Shown: positions 54,328-63,934, counted from the stretch's first letter. The stretch is DNA of 64,000 nt from Jiella sonneratiae (GCF_017353515.1 NZ_JAFMPY010000004.1:248001-312000), one strand, 5' to 3'. Made by a program: numbers and translations. The notes: generated from the sequence alone by a model not told the origin.

Positions 54328-54816
54328 TCAGCCGAGCGGCCGGATCGCCCGGTGAAGATCGGCGGGGCGCGGCAGGCCTTCATGCGCCGCGAAGCCGGCC
54401 CTGACTGTTTCGACCGTCTTTGCCGGAAACGGCGCGACCTTCGGCGCGTCGCCGCGCTGGTCGACCGAGAGGCTGAGGCTTTCGAGCGTCGCGGCGAGCC
54501 AGCCGTCGAGGTGGCGCATTTCTTGGAAGACGTGCAGGCGCTTTTCGTCGAGGCCGACGATCAGGCTCGACACGACGACGAAGGAGCCCCGCGGCACCTC
54601 CTTCAGGTAGCGCGCGTGGGTCTCGGCCGTGTAGGTGGTGAAGCCGGTGCGGGCGCGGTAGCTCTCGCCGAGGCCGATCGCGTCGAACAGCTCGTCGACG
54701 CCACGGTCGAAGAGGACGTGGTAATAGGCGAGGTTGAGGTGGCCGTTATAGTCGATCCATTGCGGCTCGACGGCAAGCGCGCGGGACCGGAAAGGGGCGG
54801 GCAGGGCTTCGGTCAT
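54328..54816 (-). CDS. Hotdog-fold thioesterase family protein
   Basis: 162 residues. EPQWIDYNGHLNLAYYHVLFDRGVDELF is the acyl-CoA thioesterase signature (YbgC/4HBT type, with Asp before the NGH turn). FVVVSSLIVGLDEKRLHVFQEM forms the central strands. ATG 54816 is preferred to 54882. It is likely to cleave a short or carnitine-type acyl-CoA, as the similar domain of carnitine dehydrogenases does. The link to the BCCT transporter is not supported by distance. Confidence 0.87.
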   Translation of the reverse strand: MTEALPAPFRSRALAVEPQWIDYNGHLNLAYYHVLFDRGVDELFDAIGLGESYRARTGFTTYTAETHARYLKEVPRGSFVVVSSLIVGLDEKRLHVFQEMRHLDGWLAATLESLSLSVDQRGDAPKVAPFPAKTVETVRAGFAAHEGLPRPADLHRAIRPLG

Positions 54817-55115
54817 CGGGGTCGCTTCGTCCTCGCGGCTTGTGCACGGCGCCGAAGGGCACGTTTCGCGCCGGATTGACAAGTGTCAACCGCGTCGACG
54901 CGGCAGGACGACCCGCCGCCCTGGCCTGCCGTCCTGGCCCACAGCCTTGGGGAGAGCCGGGGGGCGTCCCGCCGACGCGCCGGCAAGGCATTGATCTTTC
55001 TGTCCGGCCGGAGTCATGGTCGGCGCGAGATCGAGGCCGGCCGGCCGGCTTCCGTCCGTCGGACCGGAGAAGCGTCCCGGCCGGCGGGACGATGAATGGC
55101 GAGGGAGAGGGCGCG

Positions 55116-56528
55116 ATGGCGCTGAAGGACATTCTGGCCGAGAAGGCGCCGAAGCGGCCGGGCGTCGCGGCGGCCGTCGTCAGCCTGCGGGAGGCGTTCG
55201 GCGAGCGTCTCGTCACCGGCGAGGACGTCCGCCGCGCCCACGCCCACACCACCACCTACATTCCGAACCAGGCGCCCGACGCAGTCGTCTTCGCCGAGAG
55301 CGAGGCGGAGGTGCAGAAGACCGTGCGGATCTGCGCCGAGACCGAGACGCCGATCGTCGCCTTCGGAACCGGCTCCTCGCTCGAAGGCCATCTCAACGCC
55401 CCGCAGGGCGGCATCTCGCTCGACCTGTCGCGGATGGACAAGGTGCTCGCCGTGCATCCGGAGGATCTCGACTGCACCGTCGAAGCCGGGGTGACGCGCG
55501 AGTCGCTCAACGCGCATCTGCGCGACACCGGCCTGTTCTTTCCGATCGATCCCGGCGCCAATGCCAGCCTCGGCGGCATGGCCGCGACCAGGGCCTCGGG
55601 CACCAACGCCGTGCGCTACGGCACGATGCGCGACAACGTCATCGCGCTCACCGCGGTGATGGCCGACGGGCGGATCATCCGCACGGCGCGCCGCGCCAAG
55701 AAGACCTCCGCCGGCTACGACCTGACGCGGCTTCTCGTCGGCTCGGAAGGCACGCTCGGCATCATCACCCGCCTCGACCTCAGGCTCTACGGCATTCCCG
55801 AACGCATTCTTTCCGGCGTCTGTCCGTTCCCGAGCGTGCGCGATGCGGTCGACACGGTCATCCAGACCGTGCAGACCGGCATTCCCGTGGCGCGGATCGA
55901 GCTTCTCGACGCGCAGTCCATGCAGGCGGCGAACGCCTATGCGAAGCTCGACCTGAAGCCGCAGCCCTCGCTGTTCGTCGAGTTCCACGGCTCGCCCGCC
56001 TCCGTCGCCGAGCAGGCCGAGACCTTCGGCATGATCGCCGCCGAGCACGGCGGCGGCGCCCTCGAGGCCTCCAGCCGGCCCGAGGAGCGCTCGCGCCTGT
56101 GGAAGGCGCGCCACGACATGTACTGGGCCTCGATCGCTCTCAGGCCCGGCTGCCGGGGGATCGCCACCGACGTCTGCGTGCCGGTGTCGCGGCTCGCCGA
56201 CTGCATCGACGAGACCCAGGCCGACCTTCGCGACAACCGCCTCGTCGGCCCGATCATCGGCCATGTCGGCGACGGCAACTTCCACGTCACGCTGCTGCTC
56301 GACATGGAGGACAGCCGCGAGATCGACGCCGCCGAGGCGTTCATGGCGCGGCTCGCGGCCAGAGCCGTGGCGATGGACGGCACCTGCACCGGCGAACACG
56401 GAGTCGGCCAGGGCAAGCGCGGCTATCTCGAAGCCGAGCTCGGCGACACCGTCGACTTCATGCGGATGATCAAGCGCGCCCTCGACCCCAAGGGAATCAT
56501 GAACCCTGGCAAAATCTTCATGTTGTAA
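55116..56528 (+). CDS. FAD-linked 2-hydroxy-acid dehydrogenase (GlcD / D-lactate dehydrogenase type)
   Basis: 470 residues. The N-terminal FAD_binding_4 domain has FGTGSSLEGHLNAPQGGISLDL and GANASLGGMAATRASGTNAVRYG; LVGSEGTLGIIT follows. The C-terminal FAD-oxidase domain has IGHVGDGNFHVTLL and TCTGEHGVGQGKRGYL with the catalytic His region. It oxidises D-lactate or glycolate, feeding electrons to quinone or cytochrome c. GGGAGAGG precedes ATG 55116; the ATG at 55092 adds eight residues. No GlcE/F partners are nearby, which favours D-lactate. Confidence 0.92.
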   Translation: MALKDILAEKAPKRPGVAAAVVSLREAFGERLVTGEDVRRAHAHTTTYIPNQAPDAVVFAESEAEVQKTVRICAETETPIVAFGTGSSLEGHLNAPQGGISLDLSRMDKVLAVHPEDLDCTVEAGVTRESLNAHLRDTGLFFPIDPGANASLGGMAATRASGTNAVRYGTMRDNVIALTAVMADGRIIRTARRAKKTSAGYDLTRLLVGSEGTLGIITRLDLRLYGIPERILSGVCPFPSVRDAVDTVIQTVQTGIPVARIELLDAQSMQAANAYAKLDLKPQPSLFVEFHGSPASVAEQAETFGMIAAEHGGGALEASSRPEERSRLWKARHDMYWASIALRPGCRGIATDVCVPVSRLADCIDETQADLRDNRLVGPIIGHVGDGNFHVTLLLDMEDSREIDAAEAFMARLAARAVAMDGTCTGEHGVGQGKRGYLEAELGDTVDFMRMIKRALDPKGIMNPGKIFML

Positions 56529-56746
56529 CGCAACATTTGCCTATCGACATTCCGGGTCTGTTCTGGCCTATCCTGCCCGGGGTCGTTGCGGAGCCCTCGG
56601 CCGGGAAGTGGGCGCGGGGCCGGCTCTGCGGGCCGTCGCGAAGCCGGACGGGCGGTAGGCGGGGCCGCCGGCGCGCGAGCGGGGCGTTTCCGCCGCGGAT
56701 CCGGCCGCGCGGGCGGCGAGGCGTAGGTCGATAGGGAGAAACGAAG

Positions 56747-59700
56747 CTGGTCAGAGCATTCGTCGTCCTCGGTGGACTGCTCGTGCTGGTGCTCCTGGCG
56801 GCGCTGGTCGCGCCCTATTTCATCGACTGGACGGCCTACCGGGCGGATTTCGAGCGCGAGGCCTCGAACATCCTCGGCCGAAAGGTGAGCGTCAAGGGCG
56901 CGGCGTCCGCCCGCCTGCTGCCGTTTCCCTCGGTCACCTTCGATGACGTCGAGGTCGAGGACGACGACGGCTCGTCGCTGATGAAGATCGGCCGGTTCCG
57001 CATGGACGCCGAGCTCGCCCCCTATCTCTCCGGCGAGATCCTGATCTACTCGATGACCCTCGACCAGCCGACGATCCGGCTGCCGCTGCGCAGCAACGGC
57101 ACCGTGCAATGGGTGGCGGGCGATCCGAAGATTCCCTCCGGCGCCAGGGTCGTCCTGCAGAACGTCGCCGTCAACGACGGCACGGTGATCGTCGAGGACG
57201 AGGGGCACGGCCGCACCGAGACGCTGAAAAGCCTGAATGCCAGCCTCTCCGCCGGTTCGCTGGCCGGGCCGGTCGACGGCTCCGGCTCCTTCGTCGTCGA
57301 CGGCAAGGCGGTGAATTTCAACCTGTCGACCGGCATCCCCCTCGACGACGGCGCGATGCCGCTCCGGGTCACCGCCAGCAATGCCGACATCGACGGCGAG
57401 ATCGTGCTCGACGGCAAGGCGACGGCGACCGGCGCGGTGCCGGGGTTCACCGGCAGCCTCAGCCTGGTGCGGCCGATGCCGCGGCAGGCGGACGCCTCGG
57501 GCGCGCTTCCCGCGCCGTTCGAAGCGCCCCCGGCGGCCGGGGGCGGCGGCCCGGATGCGGAGGAGCCCGCGGTGCCGCCGATCCGCGCCACCGGCGCGAT
57601 CACGCTCTCGGCCGACGAGGCGAAAGTCAGCGACCTGCGGGTCGCGGCCGGCGGCGGCCCGCAGCCCTACATCCTGACCGGCACCGGCACGCTCGACTAT
57701 GGCGACGCCCCGCGCTTTTCCCTGAAGCTCGAGGGCGAACAGGTGAATGTCGACGCGATCGGCGTGCCGGCGCCCGAGGCAGGCGGCACTTCCGCCGGAG
57801 AGGCCGGGCAGGGGGCTGCCGAGACGACGGCGGGACCCGGCACGCAGCAGGGTGAGGCGCCGTCGCAGAGCCTTTCCCGCCGCGTCGAGGCGATGCGGGC
57901 CGTCCTCGCCAAGGTGCCGCGGCCGGCCATCGACGGCTCGGTCGAGGTGTCGCTGCCGGTGGTGACTGCGGGCGACACGACGATCCGCGACGTCGCCTTC
58001 GTCGCCGAACCGCGTGCGGAAGGCTGGAAGCTCGACAGTTTCGCCGCCGAAGTGCCGGGGCGCACGCGCATCGAGGCGACCGGCGACGTCGGCGTCGACG
58101 AGGGCTTCAGCTTCGTCGGCGACCTTCTCGTCGCCTCGAAGCAGCCCTCCGGCTTTTCCGACTGGCTCACCGGCAACGTCGATCCGGCGGTGCGGAGCCT
58201 GTCGCGCGCCGGCTTCGCGGCCCGCGCCACCCTGACGCCGACGCGCCAGGTGTTCGAAGGGCTCGAAATCGACGTCGGCGGCGACACGATCACCGGCCGC
58301 GTCGCCCGGCAGGAAGACGACGGCAAGACCAGGCTGACCGCGCGGCTTTCCGGCGGCAACGTCGATCTCGACGCGGTCCTGTCGCTGTCGCGGCTGTTCA
58401 CCGGCCGCGACCGCTCGCTCGCCGATGCCGACCGATTCGATCTTTCGCTGAAGGCCGGGCCGGTTACCTTCGCCGACGCGAAGGCCGATAGCGTCGACGC
58501 CGATCTCAGCCTCGACGGCGATTCGCTCAAGGTGGACCATCTCGTCGTCGACGGGCTCGCCGGGGCGAAGCTCACCTCGTCCGGCAGCCTCACCGACCTT
58601 GCCGGCGGCGACGCCAAGGGCAAGCTCGACGTCGCGCTCGAATCTTCCGAACCGCAGCGCTTCTTCGGCTTCCTCGAACGCGTCAAGCCCGGCATTCCGC
58701 TGATCGAGGTGCTGGCGCGCCGCGCCGCGACGCTGGCGCCGCTGAAGCTCTCCGGCGAGGTCGAGGCGATCGAGGGCGCCCCCGGCAAGAAGCCGACGCT
58801 GCTGCTGCGGCTCGACGGCACCGCCGACGGCACCCGCATCGACCTCGAATCGGCGGTCGAGAACGGCATCTACGCCGCTGTCGACAGCGGCCGCTTCGGC
58901 CTCGACCTCAGGCTCGAGAACGACAGGCCGACGATCCTCCTCGGCCAGCTCGGCGTCGCCGCGGTCGACGCGGCGCCGCCCGCGCCGCTGGAACTGGAGC
59001 TGTCGGTCTCGGCCGGCGAGACGGGGCCCGCCGTCACCAGCGCGACGCTGCGCGCGCCGGGCACGGAGGTCAGCCTCGACGGCAATCTCGACGTCACCCC
59101 CGGCGGGATCGACGGCGCCGACCTCTCCTTCTATCTCAACAGCGAAGATCTTTCGCCCTGGCTGCGCACCTTCGCCGTCGATCTCGGCCAGTCCTTCGAC
59201 GACGTGCCCGTCGAGGCGAATGCCGGCATCGTCTACGACGAGGGCGCCCTGCGCATCGCCAAGCTCAACGGGCAGATCGTGGGCGTCACCGTCTCCGGCG
59301 ATCTCGATCGCCCGCAGGACAAGCCGGTCGCCGGCAAGCTCGCTTTCTCGGAGCTGTCGCTGCCCTGGCTCGCCAATCTCGTCTACGGCCGGTCCCCGAT
59401 CGCGCCGGCCGGAGGCGTCGCGTGGTCGTCGCAGGCCTTCGGCGCGAGCCTGCTGCCGCCGCTCGACGCTGCGGTGGCGATTTCGGCCGATCGCCTCGAC
59501 CTCGGCGGCGGCCTGGCGCTCTCCAAGGCGGCCGGCGACCTCGAACTGTCGCCGACCTCGGCCGCGCTGAAGACCATCACGGCGAAGCTCGGCGATGCCG
59601 ATGCGACCGGCAGCCTCGTCCTGCGCAATGCCGGCGGCCTCGCCGGCTTCTCGCTGGCGGCCGAGGCCGATGCCGTCGACCTCACGCGCTTCTTTCCGGC

Positions 59701-60649
59701 CCTTGCCGGCGGCGACGGGCCGGCCCGTCTCGACGGCGCGATCCGGCTCGATTCGAGCGGCCAGTCCTATCAGGCGCTCATCTCGGCCCTGTCGGGCGCC
59801 GGCGACGTGACGGTTGTGGGGGCGAAGCTTCCGGGCATTCCGGAGACGGTCCTGAAGCCGCTGCTCGCGGCCGCCGACGCGCAGGACTTCAAGCCGCAGG
59901 CCGAGACCGCCCAGGCGTTCCGCAGGCTGAGCGAGGGCCAGGCCTTCGCCGTCCCCAAGGCGTCGGCAGAATTTTCCGTCACCGGCGGGACGCTGCGTTT
60001 CGCGCCGCTCGAGATCCCCGGCGACGGCAGCCGGCTCACTCTCGACGCCAGCCTCGATCTTGCGGATCTCGCCCTCGAGGGCGGCCTGACGCTGGCGATC
60101 GCGCCGGGGATCGACCGGGTCGAGGGCGCCGAGCCGACCGTCGGCTACGCGCTCTCCGGCTCGCTCGCCGATCCGAAACTCGCCCTCGATGCGGCGCCGC
60201 TCGCCAACTACCTCTCCGTCAGGGCGCTGGAGCGCGAGCAGGCACGCGTCGAAGCGATGCAGGAAAGCCTCGAGGAGAAGCTGCGGCTGCGCCGCGAGGG
60301 GCGCTTCTACCGCTGGCGCCAGACGGTGGCCGAGAATGCCGTCAAGGAGGAGGAGGCGCGCCGCAAGGCCGCCGAGGAAGAGGCGCGGGCCCGCGAGGAG
60401 GAGGCGGCGCGGCGCAAGGCGGCGGAGGAACAGGCGGCCCGCGACGCGGCCGCCAAGCCCGCGGCCAATGCGGCGGACGCGTCGCCGCGGCGCGAGGCGC
60501 CGGCAAAGCCGGACCAGGCCGCCGGCGCCGACAGAAGCAGCCGCAACGTGCCGCCGGCGCTGATCTTCGACCGGCCTCTGCCCGAGACCAGCAACAAGAA
60601 GTCGACCTTCGAATCCCTGCCGGGCGTCACCAATCCGCTGGACTTTTGA
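56747..60649 (+). CDS. Very large AsmA-family protein, probable CTG start
   Basis: About 1300 residues. A single N-terminal membrane anchor (VRAFVVLGGLLVLVLLAALVAPYFIDW) is followed by the AsmA N-terminal domain (about 30-260, VSVKGAASARLLPFPSVTFDDVEV), a long beta-rich middle, the AsmA C-terminal region (about 900-1110, with GDVTVVGAKLPGIP), and a charged coiled coil (about 1150-1245) before the tail. AsmA proteins bridge the periplasm and affect outer-membrane lipid supply. The first usual codon is GTG 56783, inside the anchor helix; CTG 56747 has AGGGAGA 7 nt upstream and gives the whole anchor. An in-frame stop lies at 56732. Confidence 0.85.
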   Translation: MVRAFVVLGGLLVLVLLAALVAPYFIDWTAYRADFEREASNILGRKVSVKGAASARLLPFPSVTFDDVEVEDDDGSSLMKIGRFRMDAELAPYLSGEILIYSMTLDQPTIRLPLRSNGTVQWVAGDPKIPSGARVVLQNVAVNDGTVIVEDEGHGRTETLKSLNASLSAGSLAGPVDGSGSFVVDGKAVNFNLSTGIPLDDGAMPLRVTASNADIDGEIVLDGKATATGAVPGFTGSLSLVRPMPRQADASGALPAPFEAPPAAGGGGPDAEEPAVPPIRATGAITLSADEAKVSDLRVAAGGGPQPYILTGTGTLDYGDAPRFSLKLEGEQVNVDAIGVPAPEAGGTSAGEAGQGAAETTAGPGTQQGEAPSQSLSRRVEAMRAVLAKVPRPAIDGSVEVSLPVVTAGDTTIRDVAFVAEPRAEGWKLDSFAAEVPGRTRIEATGDVGVDEGFSFVGDLLVASKQPSGFSDWLTGNVDPAVRSLSRAGFAARATLTPTRQVFEGLEIDVGGDTITGRVARQEDDGKTRLTARLSGGNVDLDAVLSLSRLFTGRDRSLADADRFDLSLKAGPVTFADAKADSVDADLSLDGDSLKVDHLVVDGLAGAKLTSSGSLTDLAGGDAKGKLDVALESSEPQRFFGFLERVKPGIPLIEVLARRAATLAPLKLSGEVEAIEGAPGKKPTLLLRLDGTADGTRIDLESAVENGIYAAVDSGRFGLDLRLENDRPTILLGQLGVAAVDAAPPAPLELELSVSAGETGPAVTSATLRAPGTEVSLDGNLDVTPGGIDGADLSFYLNSEDLSPWLRTFAVDLGQSFDDVPVEANAGIVYDEGALRIAKLNGQIVGVTVSGDLDRPQDKPVAGKLAFSELSLPWLANLVYGRSPIAPAGGVAWSSQAFGASLLPPLDAAVAISADRLDLGGGLALSKAAGDLELSPTSAALKTITAKLGDADATGSLVLRNAGGLAGFSLAAEADAVDLTRFFPALAGGDGPARLDGAIRLDSSGQSYQALISALSGAGDVTVVGAKLPGIPETVLKPLLAAADAQDFKPQAETAQAFRRLSEGQAFAVPKASAEFSVTGGTLRFAPLEIPGDGSRLTLDASLDLADLALEGGLTLAIAPGIDRVEGAEPTVGYALSGSLADPKLALDAAPLANYLSVRALEREQARVEAMQESLEEKLRLRREGRFYRWRQTVAENAVKEEEARRKAAEEEARAREEEAARRKAAEEQAARDAAAKPAANAADASPRREAPAKPDQAAGADRSSRNVPPALIFDRPLPETSNKKSTFESLPGVTNPLDF

Positions 60650-60732
60650 GCCGAAGGCGTTGCTCCACGATCGTCCGGTCGCCTGCATGCGGGGCCGGGC
60701 AAGGCGATCGGCCCGCGATCCGGGAGTTCGGC

Positions 60733-61014
60733 TCAGGCGAGGGGGCCGGCGGGGCCTGACGGCGGCTCATCCGGATCCGGCGAAGAAGCGGGATCGTCGC
60801 CGGCGCGCGCCAGCGCGTCTTCGAGGACGTGCAGCCGGACGGCGGAGGAGAGATTGTCCGCCGGGTCGCGGGCGGCGTCGATGCGGGCGATCAGCCGGGC
60901 GAGGGGAAGGCGCTCGCGCGCCGCGATCCGGCGCAGGCACTGCCAGAAGCGTTCCTCGACGCTAATCGACGTCTGATGGCCGCTGATCGAGACCGAGCGC
61001 TTGACGACCGCCAT
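60733..61014 (-). CDS. Ribbon-helix-helix domain protein
   Basis: 93 residues. VVKRSVSISGHQTSISVEERFWQCLRRIAARERLPLARLIARID (in pieces) is an RHH_4-type fold. The C-terminus is Pro/Asp-rich. It is the third gene of the sspB group, 10 bp after DUF4169. A DNA-binding or small regulatory role is likely but untested. Confidence 0.87.
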   Translation of the reverse strand: MAVVKRSVSISGHQTSISVEERFWQCLRRIAARERLPLARLIARIDAARDPADNLSSAVRLHVLEDALARAGDDPASSPDPDEPPSGPAGPLA

Positions 61015-61024
61015 GCCGAAGGGC

Positions 61025-61219
61025 TCAAGCCCCGTCGGGGCGGGACCGGTCGATGCGTGCGCCGTCGAGGACGGCGTCTTCGCGCGCCCGTTCGGTATCG
61101 GTGCGGGTGCGGTCCGCCTTGCTGCGGCCGTGCCGCTCGCGGTTTTCGGCGGCGATCCCGGCCTTCTCGCGGCGTGCGCGTTCCTTGCGGACGCGGCGGA
61201 GATTGACGAGGTCGCCCAT
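61025..61219 (-). CDS. DUF4169 family small basic protein
   Basis: 64 residues, very rich in Arg: VNLRRVRKERARREKAGIAAENR, the DUF4169 pattern. Function is unknown. It stands between sspB and the RHH gene, as in many Hyphomicrobiales. Confidence 0.85.
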   Translation of the reverse strand: MGDLVNLRRVRKERARREKAGIAAENRERHGRSKADRTRTDTERAREDAVLDGARIDRSRPDGA

Positions 61220-61231
61220 CGGGGATCTGCC

Positions 61232-61807
61232 TCAGGTCTTCTTGCGGAACGCGTCGAGGGAGACGACCTCGGCGTCCTTGCGCTCGCCCTCGCTGGCCTC
61301 GGCGCCGCTCTCGGCCTTGTCGGCCTTGGTCTTCTCCGGCTTCTGCGCGTCCTTGCCCTTGCGGGCGGCGGGTGCGGGCGTTCCCGGCTTGGCGAGCGGC
61401 ACCGGCGCGGGGGCAGGCTCCTCGCTGTCCGGGCGGGCGGTGCCGGCGGCGCTCTGGACGTCGAATTCGAGCTCGAAGTTCACCGCCGGGTCGTAGAAGC
61501 CGCGGATGGCGCTGTACGGCACGAGCAGCCGCTCGGGAATGTCGGAGAAGGAAAGCCCGACCTCAAAGGAGGTCTCGGTCACCTGCAGATCCCAGAACTG
61601 GTGCTGGATGACGATCGTCATCAGCTCGGGATACTTCTCGCGCAGCCGCGAGGAGATCCTGACGCCCGGGGCCGAGGTGAGGAAGGTGATGAAGAAGTGA
61701 TGCTCGCCCGGCAGGCCGGTCTTGGCGACCTCGCCGAGCACCTTGCGGATGACGCCCCTCAGCGCCTCCTGCGCGAGAACGTCGTATCGTATCAGATCCT
61801 GGCCCAT
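61232..61807 (-). CDS. sspB: SspB-type ClpXP adaptor protein
   Basis: 191 residues. The N-terminal ~115 residues are the alpha-proteobacterial SspB fold (IRYDVLAQEALRGVIRKVL, HHFFITFLTSAPGV, LSFSDIPERLLVPYSAIRGFYDPAVNFELEF), which binds the ssrA tag. An Ala/Pro/Lys-rich linker leads to the C-terminal VVSLDAFRKK, the ClpX-docking tail. It lies just downstream of ssrA, in the same direction. Confidence 0.93.
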   Translation of the reverse strand: MGQDLIRYDVLAQEALRGVIRKVLGEVAKTGLPGEHHFFITFLTSAPGVRISSRLREKYPELMTIVIQHQFWDLQVTETSFEVGLSFSDIPERLLVPYSAIRGFYDPAVNFELEFDVQSAAGTARPDSEEPAPAPVPLAKPGTPAPAARKGKDAQKPEKTKADKAESGAEASEGERKDAEVVSLDAFRKKT

Positions 61808-61887
61808 TCCGGCGTTCCGACCCCTCAGTCCCCTTGCAAGCCCTCAAACGAGCGCCGTGCGCCGGAGCGAAGCCGGAACACGAAAGT

Positions 61888-61913
61888 GGAGGCTTCTGTT
61901 GCCAGGCGCCTCC
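61888..61913 (-). terminator. Hairpin at the end of ssrA
   Basis: On the minus strand GGAGGC-(14 bases)-GCCTCC, followed by ACTTTC. A 6-bp stem with a weak U stretch; some read-through into sspB is possible. Confidence 0.4.
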
Positions 61914-62205
61914 GAGCCCCGCCTAGAAGTGCGAACCCCCAGGACTTGAATTGAAGCGTTCGCGCTGCTTACGCAGCGAGACGAGCTTCCGCATAGTTGT
62001 CGTTGGCAACTATTTGTACGGCCCGATAACGGCGGAACCATTCCGAGCGAAAATTCGATCTTTACACCCTCGTCGATCCTATTTCGCCCCCGCCGGATGC
62101 CAGGGCGCGTGCCGTGGCATCGGGTGGAGGCGCCGGGTACCGCCCCCGGGTCCGAAAGGCTTATTCCATCGAACGTTTATCGCCATAGCCGGACGAATGC
62201 CCGGC
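61914..62205 (-). ncRNA. ssrA: tmRNA, circularly permuted two-piece form (ssrA)
   Basis: The minus strand encodes the tag frame GCC AAC GAC AAC TAT GCG GAA GCT CGT CTC GCT GCG TAA (ANDNYAEARLAA) at about 62008-61970. The coding piece begins GGGGGCGAAATAGGATCGAC near 62091. The acceptor piece lies upstream of it in the gene and ends CGCCTCCACC near 62122. The two ends pair as a 7-bp acceptor stem with the conserved G3-U wobble that marks alanine acceptance. The order acceptor-then-coding is the permuted arrangement of alphaproteobacteria, cut into two RNAs after transcription. It rescues stalled ribosomes with SmpB. End points are approximate. Confidence 0.92.
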
Positions 62206-62211
62206 ACGCGG

Positions 62212-62240
62212 AATATAAGGGTGTTGCCGCCCGGTGAAAA
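62212..62240 (-). promoter_or_regulatory. ssrA promoter
   Basis: On the minus strand TTTTCA (62240-62235), a 17-bp spacer, then TATATT (62217-62212), a strong -10. Transcription would start near 62205, at the beginning of the acceptor piece. Confidence 0.6.
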
Positions 62241-62564
62241 GAGGAGCGGGCGATCGTCGCGGTCCGATCTCGCATCAGGGTTGACGCGAAGCGCCGATCC
62301 GCCGCCCGCGATCGCGCCGGATCCGCCGCCTGACCCGCCGCGTGACCTGCCGCGTAGCCGGGCGCCGCAGGGACTCTCGACCGTCGGCTGCGATGGTGAA
62401 TCGGAAAAAATCGTGGATCGCCGGTCTCGCTTCTCGACTCCCGCGAGGCACTTCGCCATCTCGTTTGGAGGAGCACCGGCGATCTCTTGCCGGATCGACA
62501 GTCCCTGATCGCATCGTCGGCGAGGCTTGCCCGCCGGCTTGCGAGCACCCGCGGAAGCGACGCC
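62241..62564. other. Intergenic region ssrA / thyA
   Basis: About 320 bases between divergent genes. No gene was found. It includes GC-rich repeats (GATCCGCCGCC-type) at 62290-62345. A thyA promoter should lie here but no good boxes were recognised. Confidence 0.4.
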
Positions 62565-63359
62565 ATGCGGCAGTATCTCGATCTCCTCGACCGCGTCCTC
62601 AGCGAGGGCGTCGACAAGAGCGACCGCACCGGCACCGGCACCCGCTCGGTCTTCGGCCACCAGATGCGCTTCGATCTCAGCGCCGGCTTTCCGCTCGTCA
62701 CCACCAAGAAGCTGCATATCCGCTCGATTGTCCACGAGCTGCTGTGGTTCCTGAAGGGCGACACCAACATCGCCTATCTGAAAGAGAACGGCGTCAGGAT
62801 CTGGGACGAGTGGGCCGACGAGAAGGGCGATCTCGGTCCGGTCTACGGCGCGCAGTGGCGCTCCTGGCCGGACTATCACGGCGGCCACATCGACCAGATC
62901 GCCGGTGTCGTCTCGGCGATTCGCCGCAACCCCGATTCGCGCCGGCTGATCGTCTCGGCCTGGAATCCGGCGCTGGTCGACGAGATGGCGCTGCCGCCCT
63001 GCCACTGCCTGTTCCAGTTCTACGTCGCGGAGGGCCGGCTGTCCTGCCAGCTCTACCAGCGCTCGGCCGACGTCTTCCTCGGCGTGCCGTTCAACATCGC
63101 CTCCTACGCGCTGCTGACCGCGATGGTGGCGCAGGTGACGGGGCTTCGGCCCGGCGACTTCGTCCACACCCTCGGCGACGCGCATCTCTACAACGACCAT
63201 CTCGACCAGGCCCGGCTGCAGCTGACGCGCGAGGCGCTGCCCCTGCCGCGGCTGCGGCTGAACCCGGCGATCGACGACCTCTTCGCCTTCCGCTTCGAGG
63301 ACATCGCCGTCGAGGGCTACGAGGCGCATCCGCACATCGCCGCGAAGGTCTCGGCATGA
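62565..63359 (+). CDS. thyA: Thymidylate synthase
   Basis: 264 residues, the same length as the E. coli enzyme. It makes dTMP from dUMP with methylene-tetrahydrofolate. The catalytic Cys146 is in [24 protein letters not shown] and [14 protein letters not shown] are further signatures. ATG 62565 is chosen over 62487. Its stop overlaps folA. Confidence 0.97.
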   Translation: MRQYLDLLDRVLSEGVDKSDRTGTGTRSVFGHQMRFDLSAGFPLVTTKKLHIRSIVHELLWFLKGDTNIAYLKENGVRIWDEWADEKGDLGPVYGAQWRSWPDYHGGHIDQIAGVVSAIRRNPDSRRLIVSAWNPALVDEMALPPCHCLFQFYVAEGRLSCQLYQRSADVFLGVPFNIASYALLTAMVAQVTGLRPGDFVHTLGDAHLYNDHLDQARLQLTREALPLPRLRLNPAIDDLFAFRFEDIAVEGYEAHPHIAAKVSA

Positions 63360-63934
63360 CGGGCCGCGTCGCTGCGCTGCCGCTCGTCGCGGTGGTCGCC
63401 ATGGGGCAGAACCGGGTGATCGGCAGGGAAGGGGCGATGCCCTGGCAGGTGCCGAGCGACCTGAAGCGCTATCGCCGGCTCACCATGGGCAAGCCGATGA
63501 TCATGGGCCGCAAGACCCTCGTTTCGATCGGCCGCGTGCTCGACGGACGCGACAGCATCGTCCTGACCCGCGGCGCGGGGCTTCCCTTCGAGGGGGCGCT
63601 TGCGGCGGCATCCAAGGAGGAGGCGCTGGCGCTCGCCGAAGCCTGCGCCCGATCACGCGGCTCGGACGAAATCGTGATTGCCGGCGGCGAGGAGATCTAC
63701 CGCCTGTTCTTCGAGGACCTCGACCGCCTCTACGTCACCGAGGTGATGGCGATGCCGGGCGGCGATGCGCGCTTTCCGGAAATCGATCCCGCGGTCTTCG
63801 AGCCGGTGCTGCGCGAGGAGCCGCAGCGTGGCGAGCGCGACAGCGCCGCGACGCGCTTCGTGATCTACCAGCGGGCCGGCGCCGACCGGGCGCGCAGATG
63901 GCCTGCCGGCGAGGGCGGGCAAACCGAATCGTAA
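63356..63934 (+). CDS. folA: Dihydrofolate reductase
   Basis: 192 residues. It reduces the dihydrofolate produced by Thy[29 protein letters not shown] (in pieces) holds active-site Asp35 and the NADPH contacts; [14 protein letters not shown] is the second nucleotide motif. The ATG overlaps the thyA stop (ATGA), so the pair is coupled. The C-terminal ~25 residues are a variable extension. Confidence 0.96.
   Translation: MTGRVAALPLVAVVAMGQNRVIGREGAMPWQVPSDLKRYRRLTMGKPMIMGRKTLVSIGRVLDGRDSIVLTRGAGLPFEGALAAASKEEALALAEACARSRGSDEIVIAGGEEIYRLFFEDLDRLYVTEVMAMPGGDARFPEIDPAVFEPVLREEPQRGERDSAATRFVIYQRAGADRARRWPAGEGGQTES

Noticed and set aside
56423-60688. 1421-residue open frame antisense to the AsmA gene
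   Set aside because: Long antisense frames are expected in very GC-rich genes. Its translation has no recognisable domain, and the plus strand has a clear AsmA protein.
61951-62508. 185-residue plus-strand frame over the ssrA region
   Set aside because: The minus strand carries tmRNA with tag, acceptor stem and promoter; the frame has no protein-like features.
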